Below are positions 37,500 to 49,932 of a stretch of 64,000 bases of DNA, one piece after another. A program made the position numbers and the translations under genes. The DNA lies in NCBI GenBank assembly GCA_018902385.1, contig JABSSW010000009.1, positions 496,001 to 560,000 of the forward strand. The letters run 5' to 3'. Within the stretch, counting starts at the first letter, position 1; every line of letters starts with the position of its first letter. The notes under the pieces were generated by a model, which was not told the origin of the DNA, ran no database searches, and was given only the letters and a program-made list of their open reading frames with translations. Origin of the DNA: Physcia stellaris (Eukaryota; Ascomycota; Lecanoromycetes; Caliciales; Physciaceae).

Positions 37500-37960
37500 T
37501 ATAAGATAAAACATTTTTCGAAATTTTGATTTTTTTCAAGAAATTTTTGAACATTATTGAACACGATCATTTTCGTTGTATTCGTTTACGAATCGACAAC
37601 GATAATGAATTTTTTGAAAATATTTTTACGATTTATCGAAAAAAACGCGACATCATAATAAAAATTTTTGTTGTTAAAAATTTTCAAATGAACGAATGCG
37701 TTGAACGTTTTAATCAAATTATCATGCGCAAAATTAATACATTTTTGAAAAATTCAAAATTGTTTATAAAATGATAATTCGAATTTGTCAATATTATTAA
37801 TCACATTCGTAACGTTTTTATTTTCATTTTCGTAATCGACGATAACGACAAATCAATATTTTTTTATCAAAAATTTATCGATTATGTTTATTTTATCGAA
37901 AAATTTCGTCGTATCGATCAAAAAAATATTTGATAATTAAATTCAACATTGATTGAAAAA
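37500..37960 (+). pseudogene. Copia integrase relic
   Basis: The frame at 37526-37774 reads FKKFLNIIEHDHFRCIRLRI then DNDNEFFENIFTIYRKKRDI and FQMNECVERFNQIIMRK. These are the D...E core of Ty1/copia integrase (family: TDNGGEF and N-G-x-AER-N). Beyond a stop at 37772 the frame continues with EFVNIINHIRNVFIF and YQKFIDYVYFIEKFRRIDQK, the copia integrase C-terminal region. Confidence 0.85.
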
Positions 37961-38199
37961 AATTTCAAAATTATCGTCAACGTGAAATTTTGATAAAATA
38001 CGATAAAAAAATTATATATCGAATAATTATTATTTCGAACAACATTTATCGTTTTTTTAATATCGAATGATTGAACAACAAACGATTTTATTTAACGACA
38101 AAATTATTTGCGCAAACATTTAAAAATTAAATCGATATTTTTTTAAACAATTTGAACGTGAAATTCAAAAATGACAATTATTGCATCGATATCATTTTT

Positions 38200-39480
38200 C
38201 GTTTCACACAAATTCAATCGCAAAATTTTTTCAAAATAATGCGTTCGTGATTTTTGACACGTTCAATTTCGAAAACGATTTCGAAAAATCGCGAAAATAA
38301 CGTCAATTTGTTTTTTCGTTTTTTATTTTGAAAAATTCAATTCGATCAATTTTTACGTTATTTGATAATAATGTCGACGAATTGATTATTAACATTTTGA
38401 ATTTCGTTCAATTCGAAATCGTCAATATTGTCAATCAATTCGAAAAAATGTTGAAACAACATTTTTATTTGCGTTTTTCTCGTGATTTTTCAATAAATTT
38501 TTTGATTTTGTTGATTCAATATGATTTTTCAAATTTTCACGAATTCAAAATTTACAATAAAACAATGATAAACGTTCAACACAAAATGAATTGACAATTA
38601 AATATAAACAATAAAATGCAATTTTATAAAAACAATAACATTTGAAAATTCGTGTTTTTCGTGTTTCAAAATCGTAAAATTTTTTTGATAAATAAATTTA
38701 TAAAACAAAAAAATCAATAATAAAATGATCAAATATAAAACACGTTAATGTGTTCGAAATTTCGAACAAAAAAAAATTTTGATTATCACGAAACGTTTTC
38801 AATCGTGATTAAATTTATGAATTACAAAATCATTTTCGTCATCGTCGTTACAAATAATTGAAAAATAAAACAAATAAATGTCAAAATCGTTTTTTTGTAT
38901 AAAAATATCGATAAAAAAATTTATGTGAAAATTTTTCATGAATATATTGATTTTAAACGAAAAATGTATTGTCGTTTACGCAAAATTTTTTATGAATTCA
39001 AACAATCGTTTCGAATTTGATTCAATATTTTAATCAATTTTTTTATTTTTTTTTTGAATGCGAATCAAAATTTCTTTTTTAACGACAAAATTATTATCGT
39101 TATTTACGTGAACGATTTTTTTATTGTTAAATTTAACAAAAAATTCATTTAACAAATCAAAAAAATTTCAATAAACGTTTTCAAATGACGAACATGAAAT
39201 CATTTGTTTATTATTTAAACATAAACGTAACAAAAAATAAATAACAACAAATTTTTTGTTTCAATCAAAAAACATATTTAAAAAAAATTTCAAAAATCAT
39301 GAAATGTAAAACGTTAATTATAAAATTACATTCATGAACGTTAATATCAAATTTGAATTTGTTGATTTTAATTACATTTATTTCGTTTTCGACAAATTTC
39401 GTTATTAATTCGTCGTAAATTTTTTCATGTACGCGATATTTGAAATTCGTTTCGACATTGCATATTTTCTTCGCATCCAA
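38200..39480 (+). pseudogene. Copia reverse transcriptase relic, 5' part
   Basis: Following a linker (38328-38594), the plus strand reads YCRLRKIFYEFKQSFRI.FN then IIIVIYVNDFFIV. The YxDD box is Y-V-N-D at 39105-39116. Near 39430-39465 it reads MYAIFEIRFDIAY, the copia L.Y...TRPDI block. The reading frame is cut here by the piggyBac-like insertion. Confidence 0.8.
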
Positions 39481-39565
39481 TTAGTGAAATTTAGCGTGTT
39501 TTCACGCGATTTTTTCTTTGAAAAATTCACTTCAATCATCATTACTTCATCAAATTTACGTGTAT
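39465..39565 (+). repeat. Left terminal inverted repeat
   Basis: It begins ttttcttcgcatccaatta and continues gtgaaatttagcgtg. It is the inverse of 41516-41616, with the closest match over the outer 40 bp and weaker similarity to about 100 bp (caatcatcatt.cttcatcaa). Confidence 0.75.
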
Positions 39566-39770
39566 ATGTGTATAATTTTTGAAGAAATTTAGTATATAAA
39601 CATTCAATAATTGAAATATGATTACATTCGAAATTCGTTTGAAAAAACTAAATCAATTTTCAAGTGTTTCGAAACGTCTTCAGATCTTCTATTGATCAAA
39701 GCATTCGTATGATCATTTCTTCGAGTCATGATAAATCTTGAAGCATTCAAATCAAATTAACACAATAAAT

Positions 39771-41580
39771 TCACTTTACATGTGATACAATAATCAAACG
39801 TTTTACGATTTTGCTGTATATTGACATTTCTGAAATTGAATGCTTGACGTTTTCGAGATTTCGTGTGAAAATTGATCGAACAATCACTTCACTTACAATA
39901 CGTCGATTTGGCACACTTTGACGATCGATGTATGATATTTGAATTTCGTAAAAACTCATCAATCAATTTCTGAATAAATACACGTCGATTTCGATGATCA
40001 AAATTCGTTTGTGATTGATGATGATTTCAAACGATGTATGCATTCGTATTGATCGAATTCATCATGTATTCGATCATTCGCTTCGTTCATTTGAATTGTT
40101 CAAATCGTGATATCGTCAATTTATTTCGAAATTGATTTGCACGATTCAAATTTTCATATGAAAATTGTATTGCATTTGCAATAAAAAGTTGTTTGACGAC
40201 GACTTTTTGAAATCGTCACGAAGAAACATATCGATCGTGAATCGAGTTTTTCGTGATGTTTTTAAATCAAAATTTGTGAAATATATGCAATAATAGCAAA
40301 TGAAATCACGTGATTTCGTTCGAAATTTCTTCACACGAAACAATTTGATCAATTCATTCACAATTCGATATATTCATTGCTTTAAATTCAATTGTGACTT
40401 TTTTCAAGCAGTTAAAAATTTTTCAATTCTTGTGATATATTAAATTGCATTGTTCGTACGATGTCACAAATATCAACATTAAAAATCAGAAAAGTTCTGA
40501 CGAAATGAAAATTCGTGAAAAAATTGTCGATGAAACAGACGAAATGATGATGACGTAAATTGCGTGTAACTCGTTCGAAAAAAAATATATATTGTTTTTT
40601 TCGTAAATGAAAAATTAATCTTCATAGCAGTGATTTCAGTAATGTTTTTTTTACGTTTTCGAATCGTTCTTGAAAATATATCGATCGTGATATCGTTTTT
40701 GTGATATTCGAAATCATCGCGAGATTTTCACATCATGAAATCGTGTAAAATGTCTTTATCACTGATCAAAGCGTATAGAACGAAATTTTTTTTCGTTGAT
40801 TTGTGTGATAGACGAAATTTGTTACTCATACGATCGTGAAATTCGATTGCGAACTCGTCAATTGCAAAATGACTTTCAAAACGAGTAAACGAATATAACT
40901 GAAATCTGAAAACGTTCAAAGCGTTTTCGATCTTCCAAAATCATGATGCATTGTTGTATAACATCTGTTGACTAAATTCAACGTTCAAATGACGTTCAAT
41001 GACTTGATATCGATCGCGATTGAATGATAAATTGTTGACACTTTTCTGAAATCAAAATGATTGAATTGTTGAATTTTTTGCAAGATGCTGAGTCATGAAA
41101 ATGCGTATAACAATTCACTGACGTAATTTCATCATAGTGAGTGCATTTCAGTTGATTTTCTTGATATAAATCGTCTGATTGATGTGATGAAACAATAAGT
41201 CGAATATCGATTGCAAAAAAAACAAAAACAACTGAACGAATTTTCAAGACGTCATACAAGCGTGATTCAATTGAAATGATCGATAAATAAATGTAATAAA
41301 AAATGTATAATCAGATTCAAACGTCTGAATGACTTTCTGCTGCTTCAATACAGTGAAAAATCGTTTTTTCGATTTCGAAATGAAAACGTTTGCATCGACG
41401 CGTGTTTTTTTCTTCTCTTGCACGATGACTAGTTCAGATGTTGACTCAGCAAATGACATGTTGTTTATATGATAAAATAAACTCGATTCAGACGATTCAA
41501 ACAACGTCGCAATGATCAGAATAGACGTATTATTGATGAAATAAATGATGATTGCAAATAAAAAAAAAAATCGCGAAATA
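39771..41580 (-). pseudogene. Broken piggyBac-type transposase
   Basis: Minus-strand pieces in order are 41244-41645 (N-terminal, Ser/Glu/Lys-rich), 40996-41259, 40728-40919, 40146-40361 and 39771-39962. The 40728-40919 piece has FTRFESHFAIDEFAIEFHDR, then NKFRLSHKSTKKNFVLYAL. That is the catalytic-Asp segment of the DDE_Tnp_1_7 (piggyBac) family, where members read AVDE...FxGR.....P.KP...G. Farther on, CYYCIYF and KTSRKTRF resemble the C-terminal Cys-rich tail. Stops and frameshifts separate the pieces, so it is inactive. Confidence 0.6.
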
Positions 41581-41616
41581 AACACGCTAAATTTCATTAA
41601 TTGAATGCGAAGAAAA
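41516..41616 (-). repeat. Right terminal inverted repeat
   Basis: Read outward it ends aattgaatgcgaagaaaa. It mirrors 39465-39565, with differences mainly of the C/T and G/A kind plus small indels. Confidence 0.75.
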
Positions 41617-41618
41617 TA

Positions 41619-42200
41619 CAATATCAATAATAAATCGATATGCATTTAATTTCACGAAAAATCATTGAAAAATTGTCATCAAAATTTTCAAATATTTTCG
41701 ACATTTTTTCGATTTTTTTTTCATTTTTTTTCGATTTTTTTCGTTTTTTGACAAATTACATCGATATCGATTGAATTGACGACAACAAAATTCGTCGTTT
41801 AATTTTCGATTACATTTTTAATTTCGATAACGAAATCATCAATTGATCATTCAAACGATAAATTATTGTAATTTTTTTTATTTGTGAAATCGATTATATG
41901 AATCAAATTTAAATTATCAAAAAATTATTTGATTATCGAATTTGTTAAACGAATTGCAATTTTTCAATACGATCAAAAATAATTTAATTGTTTATGAAAT
42001 TTTTGTTTATTGTTTCGTTGTCATCATTATTTATTGCGACAATCAAAAAATACAAACGTTAATTCGTAATTTCAATCAACACGTTCGAAACAAACATATC
42101 GATATTTAACAACATTTCGTCAAAAACAAAATGCAAAACGATATTTTGAATTTGTAACATGTTTTTAATGATTAACAAATTGTCGATAATTTAATCAAAT
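41619..42200 (+). pseudogene. Copia RT end and RNase H relic, 3' part
   Basis: Just right of the insertion the plus strand resumes TISIINRYAFNFTKNH then KIVIKIFKYFR, the copia segment that follows the TRPDI block. Scattered later pieces near 42,100 (RYLTTFRQKQNAK) fit the end of copia RNase H only loosely. The frame relative to the left part is offset by one base. Confidence 0.6.
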
Positions 42201-44092
42201 TTTTGTTCAAAAACAAATTTTTAAAATTTCGTCGCGACATTGATTTGATGTAATCGAAAAATGTTGTTATTTGACAAATTTAAATAAATTTTTTTTTTAA
42301 ATAAAAATTCGTTCAATCGAAATTATTTTTTGAACGATTAATCATTTTAATCAAACACATAATCATTTTTATTCAATGATTTTCATGAATTTTTCAAAAA
42401 CGAATTTGTTTATGAATCAAAAATTTTAACGTTCAAATCGAATTCAAAAAACGTATCAAAAAATTTTTGTTACATTAAATGTTTATCAAAATTTCATCAA
42501 AAAACTTTAATATTCAAATGATTTCATCAAAAATAAAAATTTATTCAAAAATTTTAACATTCAAATCAAATCGATTTTCGTCAAAAATTGATTTGAAAAC
42601 GTTTCAAAAATTATATCAAAAATTCGTATATCAATCAATGTTCAAATTTAAAAAATCGTTATCGTTTTATTCGAAAAACGAAATTCATACAATTCATCGA
42701 AAATACATTAAAACAAAAAAAATTTTATAATTTCACGTTTAATTTATCAAACAACGACATTCGAACAAATTATTCAAATGTTTAATTTTCAAATCACATA
42801 TCAAACATTGCATTATTTCGAACAAAAATTATTTATTTTCGCATTTCAATCATTTGTGAAAATTATTTATTGTTTATTGTTAACGTTTGAATCATGTGAA
42901 AATTATTCATTCGTTTTTTCGAATTATGTGAAAACATTATTCAATATTTTTTATTATTTACATTTATTATTTTCGTATTTTCGAAAATTTATTATTTGCA
43001 TTTTTCATACATCAATTTCATTTAACAACGAAATCACATGAAATCATTTATATTTTTCATATATTTTTCAAATTCATTTTTGATTCAAAATAACGAACAT
43101 ACGTTAAATTTCAAAAACAATTTTCAAAAATCGCGTTTTTGTCAAAAAAATACATTTTTTTTATTTTCGCGCATTTTACAAAACGTTTTATTATCGACAA
43201 AAATTTGATTTCGAATTTTATATTGATTTTATCGTCGTCGCAAAAAAATTTTTCGAACATAAAAAAAAAAAATTCACAATTTTTTATTAACATTCACATT
43301 TCAAAAAAAATGTAAAAGTTGTGAAAATTGTGAAAACAAATTAAAAAATACAAAATGTTGAAAAAATAAATTTAAATGAAAATGTCAAAATTCAAATTTC
43401 GAAATTAATTTTATATTTTTGTCACGTGATTTAGACGATCTTGACGTTTCAATATGTATATAACGAATTCAAATTTTTAACATTTTTAACAAAACAATGC
43501 GTTTTATTTTTTACTTTTGACACAATCAATTTGTGATTTTTTTCGCAAATGTAACATCAAAAAACGATTATACAAATCGACGATCATGCATTAAATCGTT
43601 CGATGACAAATGTTTTCAAAAATCAATACGTTTTGCAAAAATAACGATCAAAATTTCATACGAATCGATTCGTTTTTCAAACAGTTTGTTTCAATTCGAA
43701 ACGATTAAAATCGAAAAGTTTCAAACAATATATGATTCGAATATTGCGAAATTAAAATTTTTTGCAATTGCACGAAATTTCGTATTCAATTTCGTATCGA
43801 GTTTCGCAAATGTTTTCAATTTTTTTTATCAACGAGTTGAATCAACGAATTTTAATTGACGTGTTCGATTTAATATTTCGAATCGTTTCAAACGTCTCAC
43901 GATGAATTTTGTTTTGAAAAATCGTCGTCGCAATTTCAACGATTTTTGAAAAAAATTGAACAATTGATGAAAAAACACGTTGTTTTTTTATTTTTTTACA
44001 TGTATTATTAATAAATTTTTCAAAAAATAAATCGCATGTTTCAATCACGCGACACAACGAAAACGTTGTGATTTTTTTCGTTCGATAACATT
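42201..44092. other. Unassigned relic DNA with short open stretches
   Basis: Plus-strand open stretches lie at 42479-42730, 42778-43041 and 43533-43859. The first is rich in Ser/Lys with an aaaattttaac.ttcaaatc block repeated at 42,421 and 42,549. None shows a family motif. No LTR or terminal repeat is seen. Confidence 0.4.
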
Positions 44093-44264
44093 TGTTACGA
44101 TAAAATTTTCACATAAAATTGAAATTAAAATATCTTGATCAGAAAAAATTAACGTTTTCGCAAAATCTCGACAAAATTTTTATATTTCGCATTTTGTTTT
44201 TTAAATAATAACAATTCAATTATTTTAATTATTATATCATTGATTTATACATTTTGTTTTAACA
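44093..44264 (+). repeat. Solo LTR of the gag-only element family, opposite orientation
   Basis: It matches the reverse complement of 31731-31892: starts TGTTACGATAAA, has atatcttgatcagaa and gttttcgcaaaat in the same order, and ends TTTTAACA. No partner LTR or internal gag sequence of this family is next to it. Flanking bases do not give a clean target duplication. Confidence 0.75.
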
Positions 44265-45850
44265 CAAATAATCGTTGTTTTAATCGACAATAAAAATTTT
44301 GTTCAATCAATTTCGTTAATCATAATCAAAAACATTTCGCGTTAAATTACATCGATTTTTTTTAAATATATATTTGATGTCGCGTTGATTGTAACAAATT
44401 TATATTTCAATTTTTGTGTTTTTATATCAAAATTCAACACAATGATTTCGATTCACGATTTTTTCGATCAATTAATTTAATGATTTCGAACAAAATAAAT
44501 CGATTTAAAAACGCGAAAATCGATAATGCGAAATTTCACAAACAACATTTACAATCGATATTCGAGATTGTTTTTTTGCGATAATTAATATTGCAATTAT
44601 TTGTTCACGAAATAAATTATTCAATCAAATAATATTATTGATTCAAAAACAAATTAATTATTTGCACGCATTTAATAAAATACATTTAAACAATACAATT
44701 GTAAAATTCGTATTAGAAATAATATAATTTAATGAATTATTGACATCAAAAATGTATAATTTGAAATATAATATATTGATTTATTAATCGTTACAAAACA
44801 AATTACGTTTTGCAATTGTTTTTTATTTACATTTTATTTATTCAATCGTACGAATTCGATCGATTTCGATTGACAATATGAATTTGTTGAATTTATCGTT
44901 AATCGAATTGTAAAATAATTGAAATTGATTTTTTTCGAAATTATTCGAATTTCGATAATCGAATTGTTTGACGAAATGCGAATCGCATTTTCGAAAATTT
45001 TGAATATAAATTTTTTACATACGTTTTTTTTAAATATCGAAATTTTTTGAAATCAACATGTTAACAAAAACTTTGACGTATTTTGTTTGTTTTAACGTGT
45101 TTTGTTTGTTTTGATTTGAAAAATTATTATAATCGTGATTTTCGCATTTCGAAATATTTTTGTTCGAATTCAATAATCAATTTGCGTTAAAAATTTGAAA
45201 AAATATTTTTTTGAATGATTTAAAAAAAACATAATTTAATGAATCAATTGTTTGTTGTTTTTATGATCGAATGTTTGATTTCGTACAATTTACAATTTTC
45301 GATATAATAATTGACAATTGATTTATTGACAAAAAATTTTGAATTCGAACATTTTTTTATTTTTTTATTTTTTTATTTCGAATATCAACATCGATATTAT
45401 GAAAAAAATGTGTAAACGCGATAAACGTTTATTAATCGCGATCGCATTGATATTCAAATTTCGAAATTTTTTTTATTTTATTTCACATTTTTATTTAACG
45501 ATTTATCGTTTGATCAAATCGAATAACAATTTTTAAAAATATTTTTGACACGATTCAATTTTTTATGCGTCGTAAATTTTAAACAATAAATAACACACAA
45601 AATGTTGAAAACGAAAAATGTGTTAATATGTAATAAATATTTCAATTCATTTTTTTTTTAATTTTCGATGATTTGTTTTTTTATTAACATCAAATTTTTT
45701 CGAATTTTCGTTATGAAATTGTCACAAAATTTTTCGAAAACATTTAACAAACAATGCAAATTTTCAAATCGCGTTTTCATAATTTTTTTATTTCACGAAA
45801 TAATAAAAATCGAATTCGTTGTAAAATTTGTTTAAAATTTCATTTGTTTT
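44265..45850. other. Unassigned AT-rich relic DNA
   Basis: I see no conserved protein or repeat structure. A short plus-strand open stretch at 45339-45536 has no recognisable motif. Confidence 0.5.
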
Positions 45851-47233
45851 GAAAATTTTGTTGTTTTTGATGATTTCGATTTCATAAAAATTTTTCGTAA
45901 TTTTCATTTTTATGTTTTCGTTTAATTCAATATTTTCAATTTGATAAAAAAATTCAAAAAAATGTTTATTTTTTTTTTTTTAAAAAATTTTTTTTTTTTC
46001 AAAAAAAAACGTGAAAAACGTCGTGAATGCGTCAACGTTTAAATAAATTTAAACGATAAATTTGATTTTTTATAATTTTTAAAATTTAAAATGATTCAAA
46101 AAATTTTCATTTCAATTTTTTGTTTCGTTTAATTTTGATATTTTTATCGTTCAAATTCACGTAATTTTCGACGTTATATGACATTGATTTTATGCGTTCG
46201 TTTTTATATATCGTTTGTTGTTGTTGTGTTACGAATAAATTGTTTTTCAATATTTGAAATAATTCAATTAAATGTTCAACGTGTTTTTTTGCAAATTTGA
46301 ATTTAATTTTTTTGTTTTATGTTTTTTCGAAAAACATGCGAAATGAATATTCAAACATAATTTCGAACGAAAAAATATTTGTAAATGCATGTTTGTTATT
46401 GTTGTAAACGAATTCGATCATAAATAACAATTTCATTCAATCATTTTATTCGAAATTGACGAAAATTCGAAAAAATTGTTTTATGACGTTGTTCATTCGT
46501 TCGATTTGTTCATCGATTTGAAAATAAAAAACGATTGATAATTTACGTTTGATTTTTAAAACGTAACATAATGTATCGTTATATTTGAACGTGAAAATGA
46601 AATTTTTGTCGATAATAATTGACGAAAAAAAATCGTGAAATCGAATGATTTCGCGAAATAAAATTTCGATCAAATTTTTTGCGAAAATCGTTTTAATTAT
46701 TGATATGTAATAAATCATTTTCGTTAAACGATTTATAATTATTAAAATCGAATCGTAAATCGTTTCATTTTATGTTTTATTTAAAAAAAAAATTTGTCAC
46801 GAAATTTATAAAAAAATCAATTCATTTAAATTCAAAAATCGAAAAAAAAAAATGAATTCGTCGTATGATTTGTGTCGTGTAATTTTGTTTCATTTACAAA
46901 CGACGCATGTTTTATGATATTTTTTGATTTGTTGTCGCATTTCAAAAATTTCGATAAAATTTTGATTCGATTAATAATATTTTCGACGTATCAATTTTAA
47001 CGTTCGTTTGATATCGAAATGATTAACGAACGAATTATCGTAATGTGCACGAATAACGTTTTCACGTAAATTTTTTGAAATGTAAACGACATCGTCGTAA
47101 TACAAAAATTCATTTTTATATTGTCAAATGTTTGTTTTTGTTAACAAAATAATTAATTTTCGATAAATTTCAAAAACGAATTGATTTTTAACGATCAAAT
47201 CACGAACAAAATTCAACAAAGAAAATGTTGATT
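45850..47233 (-). pseudogene. Gypsy integrase fragment cut by copy B
   Basis: On the minus strand, 47130-46850 reads an N-terminal HHCC domain (AHYDNSFVNHFDIKRT then CVVCKWNKTTRHK). Positions 46718-46446 read IIIDKNFIFTFKYNDTLCYV, LKIKRKLSIVFYFQIDEQIE and RMNNVIKQFFRIFVNFE, the second catalytic Asp and the Glu region. Positions 46440-46150 continue MIEFVYNNNKHAFTN and AKKHVEHLIELFQ. The fragment ends at the LTR that begins at 47234. Confidence 0.8.
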
Positions 47234-47427
47234 TGTTATGCGTAAAGTCTGAATTGATTGATTTTGAAACTATGAACGACAAAATGTCAATTTATGTACA
47301 GTAATTGCGAGTCAGTTGTTTGATCATCACTCATTTAATATGAGATGACGACAGAATTCTTGTCAAAAATCATGTCAAAATATTTGATCTAAATTCATAT
47401 CATTTAATTTGATTTTGTGTCATAACA
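47234..47427 (-). repeat. 3' LTR (194 bp) of copy B
   Basis: TGTTATG...CATAACA are perfect 7 bp inverted ends. It pairs with 54489-54682 and 8473-8666. It keeps aagtctg, acagtaattgcgagtcag and similar CT/AG sites. Confidence 0.92.
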
Positions 47428-47652
47428 ATCTGTCAATCAAAAAAAAGAAAAATCAATGTTTTTATTGAGTTTCATGTTTTATCATCATGCGTAATCATAT
47501 CATGCATCAATTTATTTTTTTTTCGTTTTTTTTTTGTCGTTGCGATCATCAAAATCATTCGAATGATTGAGTTCATATTGCTCAATGAGATTCGTGACGT
47601 TGTTCAATTCTGAAATAAATCGTCATTCGTCATATTTCGATTCATAATCGAT

Positions 47653-48120
47653 TCATTTGATTAGATATTGAGTTACGAGAATTTTGTTGTACTTTCTAAT
47701 TCGCTTTTCGATTAGCTTTTCAATTTCATAAGATTTGTACTGATTCGTATCGTTTTCGATCTCAATGAAGTCAAAATAATGAAAACGCGAGCGATTGTAA
47801 AAATCAGTTTCGACAAATATTGATTCGAGCTGTGCAATAAACACGACGAAATGAATTCGTCATGTTGATGACAATTTCAATTTGTACGCGAAACGTTCGA
47901 TGCGTTCAAAAATTCGAAATGATTCACAACGTTGTTGAAATAATTTCGAATTTGATTTGTCAAACAACTTGTAATTTTTGTTGAATTGTAAATAAATTTT
48001 TTCGTCTTGTTTTAGTCGAATAAAAATATGACGCGAATCATAATATATTTTGATTTTGACAATCGCAAAATTCGTGACATCGACAATTTTTCGTTGATAT
48101 TTCATGCGTTGAATTGACAA
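47653..48120 (-). pseudogene. Integrase C-terminal tail and chromodomain relic of copy B
   Basis: Positions 48120-47860 give KIYYDSRHIFIRLKQDEKIY then LQFNKNYKLFDKSNSKLFQQ and RCESFRIFERIERFAYKLKL, the SH3-like tail in which each family Gly/Pro is substituted. After a stop, 47844-47653 gives FIAQLESIF, then YKSYEIEKLIEKRIRKYNKI and LVTQYLIK, a chromodomain start. The Trp-Lys-Gly that follows in the family is lost at a stop. Confidence 0.85.
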
Positions 48121-48159
48121 GTTTTGTATTTTTGTTGTGTTAAATGCGATTAGATTTGA

Positions 48160-49090
48160 TATCGCGTTTCTGATTTTGAATTCGTATATGATTTCATTGA
48201 ATGATAAGTTTGTAACGATGTTAAACGTGTTGTTTAATTGAATTTGAATTGCAAAAAAATTAAAATGTAATCGATGTTCGAAAACTCGATGACGAAATAT
48301 TTGATAACAATTTCAACAATTTGATTGATTCGTTTTGACGAATCGTTCGTTTGCGAATGATATGTCATTGAGATTAACAATCTCGTGTTTAATTTGATGA
48401 AAAACATCTGTCAAAAATTCGACATGAATTTGAAATTTCGATTTGAAATTATAGTTTCAAACACATTTCAATCGATTATTAACAATTTGTTCAATAATGC
48501 GTTGATTCATTTTTTCGTTTCATAAATTTTTTTGTCGAAAATCAATGAGATTCGACGAAAATGTTTACATGTTGCAAACATAACAATGTTCATTTCGTCG
48601 AACATAATTAGAATGAAATCAATGACAATGATATGAAACGAACGCGAAACGAATGTGATAAACATTAATTTTTCGTAAAATCGATGACGTTTGATTTGAA
48701 TTAATTGACAAATAAAACAATGCTCGATGTATTTTTTGATTTTTCGCGAAAATCGAAATATATATAACGTATTGAAAATTTTGTCATAACATCGATGAAT
48801 TTTGAGTGTTGATTTGCATCGTGAATTAAACGAAATATTTCGCGTTTCATTGTGATCGATATACACGATCGACGCGAATCAATGTCAACATGATATATAA
48901 TGTCATTCGTATTTATCGCGAAATTGATTTTTGTTCTGAATTTTTTTGATATAAATTTCGTATCGTTATTTTTTTGCTCATTGACGTTTCGTTTCGTTAC
49001 GTTGTTTTCGAACGACGATGAGATTTGAAAATTTCGAATCGACAAATTTTGTTTTTTCTCGTGCATTCGAATCGTCAACGATTTTAACAT
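48160..49090 (-). pseudogene. Integrase relic of copy B
   Basis: Two overlapping frames carry RLIHDANQHSKFIDVMTKF (48701-49090), then YIEHCFICQLIQIKRHRFYE and FHIIVIDFILIMFDEMNIVM (48507-48866). They represent the HHCC zinc-binding site and the first catalytic Asp. Core sequence to about 48,200 is broken. Confidence 0.8.
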
Positions 49091-49527
49091 CGTGATTATG
49101 TTTCGTCATGTCTTTTCGTTTTGATATTCGTTTTTGATTTTTTTCTTTAAATCTTTCGACATTGCGATAAAAATGTCTTGAAAAACGTAACAGTCAAAAT
49201 TATTCGAAAAATCGATTATTTCGTTATGATATGTGTTCAAATCAAATTTATTTTTTGAGTTTTTGTCGATTTGCTCATTTTCAAAAATTAATTTTGATAA
49301 CGCATTCGAAACGACATGATTTTTTTGATTTATATTTCATTTTCAATTTAAATTGTAACAAATAAATTGAAACACGAACGAAACGAAAATTGAATTTATC
49401 GATGTTGTTCGAAGTTCATCGTGATTTGTTTAACGATAAAAATATTGACGACATGATTCGTGAAAACGACAATGATATTTTTGATTGTTTTTATCATATG
49501 TCGAATTTTTTGACAATTCATATTAAA

Positions 49528-49806
49528 TCACACATTTCGAATTCGATGAATCAATATTTGATTTCGATTTCGTTCAACATTTTGATTTAAAAATAAAATA
49601 AATTCGATGTCGTTACGTTTGAATTTGTTTGAATTGTTGTTTGTTTTAAAATGATAAATCATCGCGTCGAATTCGCGTCGTTTAAACGCGTCGATGTCGA
49701 TGTACAATTTTCGATCGAAATTGAAATGTATCAAAAATGAAATTTTGTTAAAAGTCTTTTGCAATAATCGATATGATTTTAATTTCTCAATTGAAAAATT
49801 GTTCAT
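49528..49806 (-). pseudogene. RNase H relic of copy B
   Basis: The frame of 92 residues includes ISFLIHFNFDRKLYIDIDAF then KRREFDAMIYH, the first catalytic strand of RNase H (families have L.IDIDAS...G.GA). The catalytic Asp at the second D of IDIDA is present. Confidence 0.75.
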
Positions 49807-49932
49807 TACAATTTTTTGCGAATAGATTTTGCGAATTGTTTTCTTGTTGCTTGAAAATTGACGTAAAAATAAAGTTTTGCGACGTTGTAACGCGTTCGTC
49901 TTTTGAGCATAAAACGCGACAAAGTCTCGTAA

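Larger units (their letters stand above)
39465..41616 (-). mobile_element. piggyBac-like DNA transposon relic, less mutated
   Basis: Inverted terminal repeats of about 100 bp bound 2.15 kb that still contains CT/AG dinucleotides, unlike its flanks. The flanking dinucleotide is TA on both sides (39463-39464 and 41617-41618). The minus strand holds piggyBac-type transposase fragments. It lies inside the copia RT/RNase H region and is younger than that element. Classical piggyBac uses TTAA, which I do not see, so the target-site type is open. Confidence 0.65.
36400..42200 (+). mobile_element. Degraded Ty1/copia element, split by a piggyBac-like insertion
   Basis: The plus strand has gag-like sequence, integrase, an integrase-RT linker, RT, then after the insertion RNase H fragments. 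Integrase before RT is the copia order. I could not find its LTRs, and both ends are approximate. The insertion at 39465-41616 lies within the C-terminal RT/RNase H region. Confidence 0.75.

Noticed and set aside
45970-46010. Long T and A tracts as a terminator or replication origin
   Set aside because: Such tracts are everywhere in this compartment, and these lie in a broken integrase tail.
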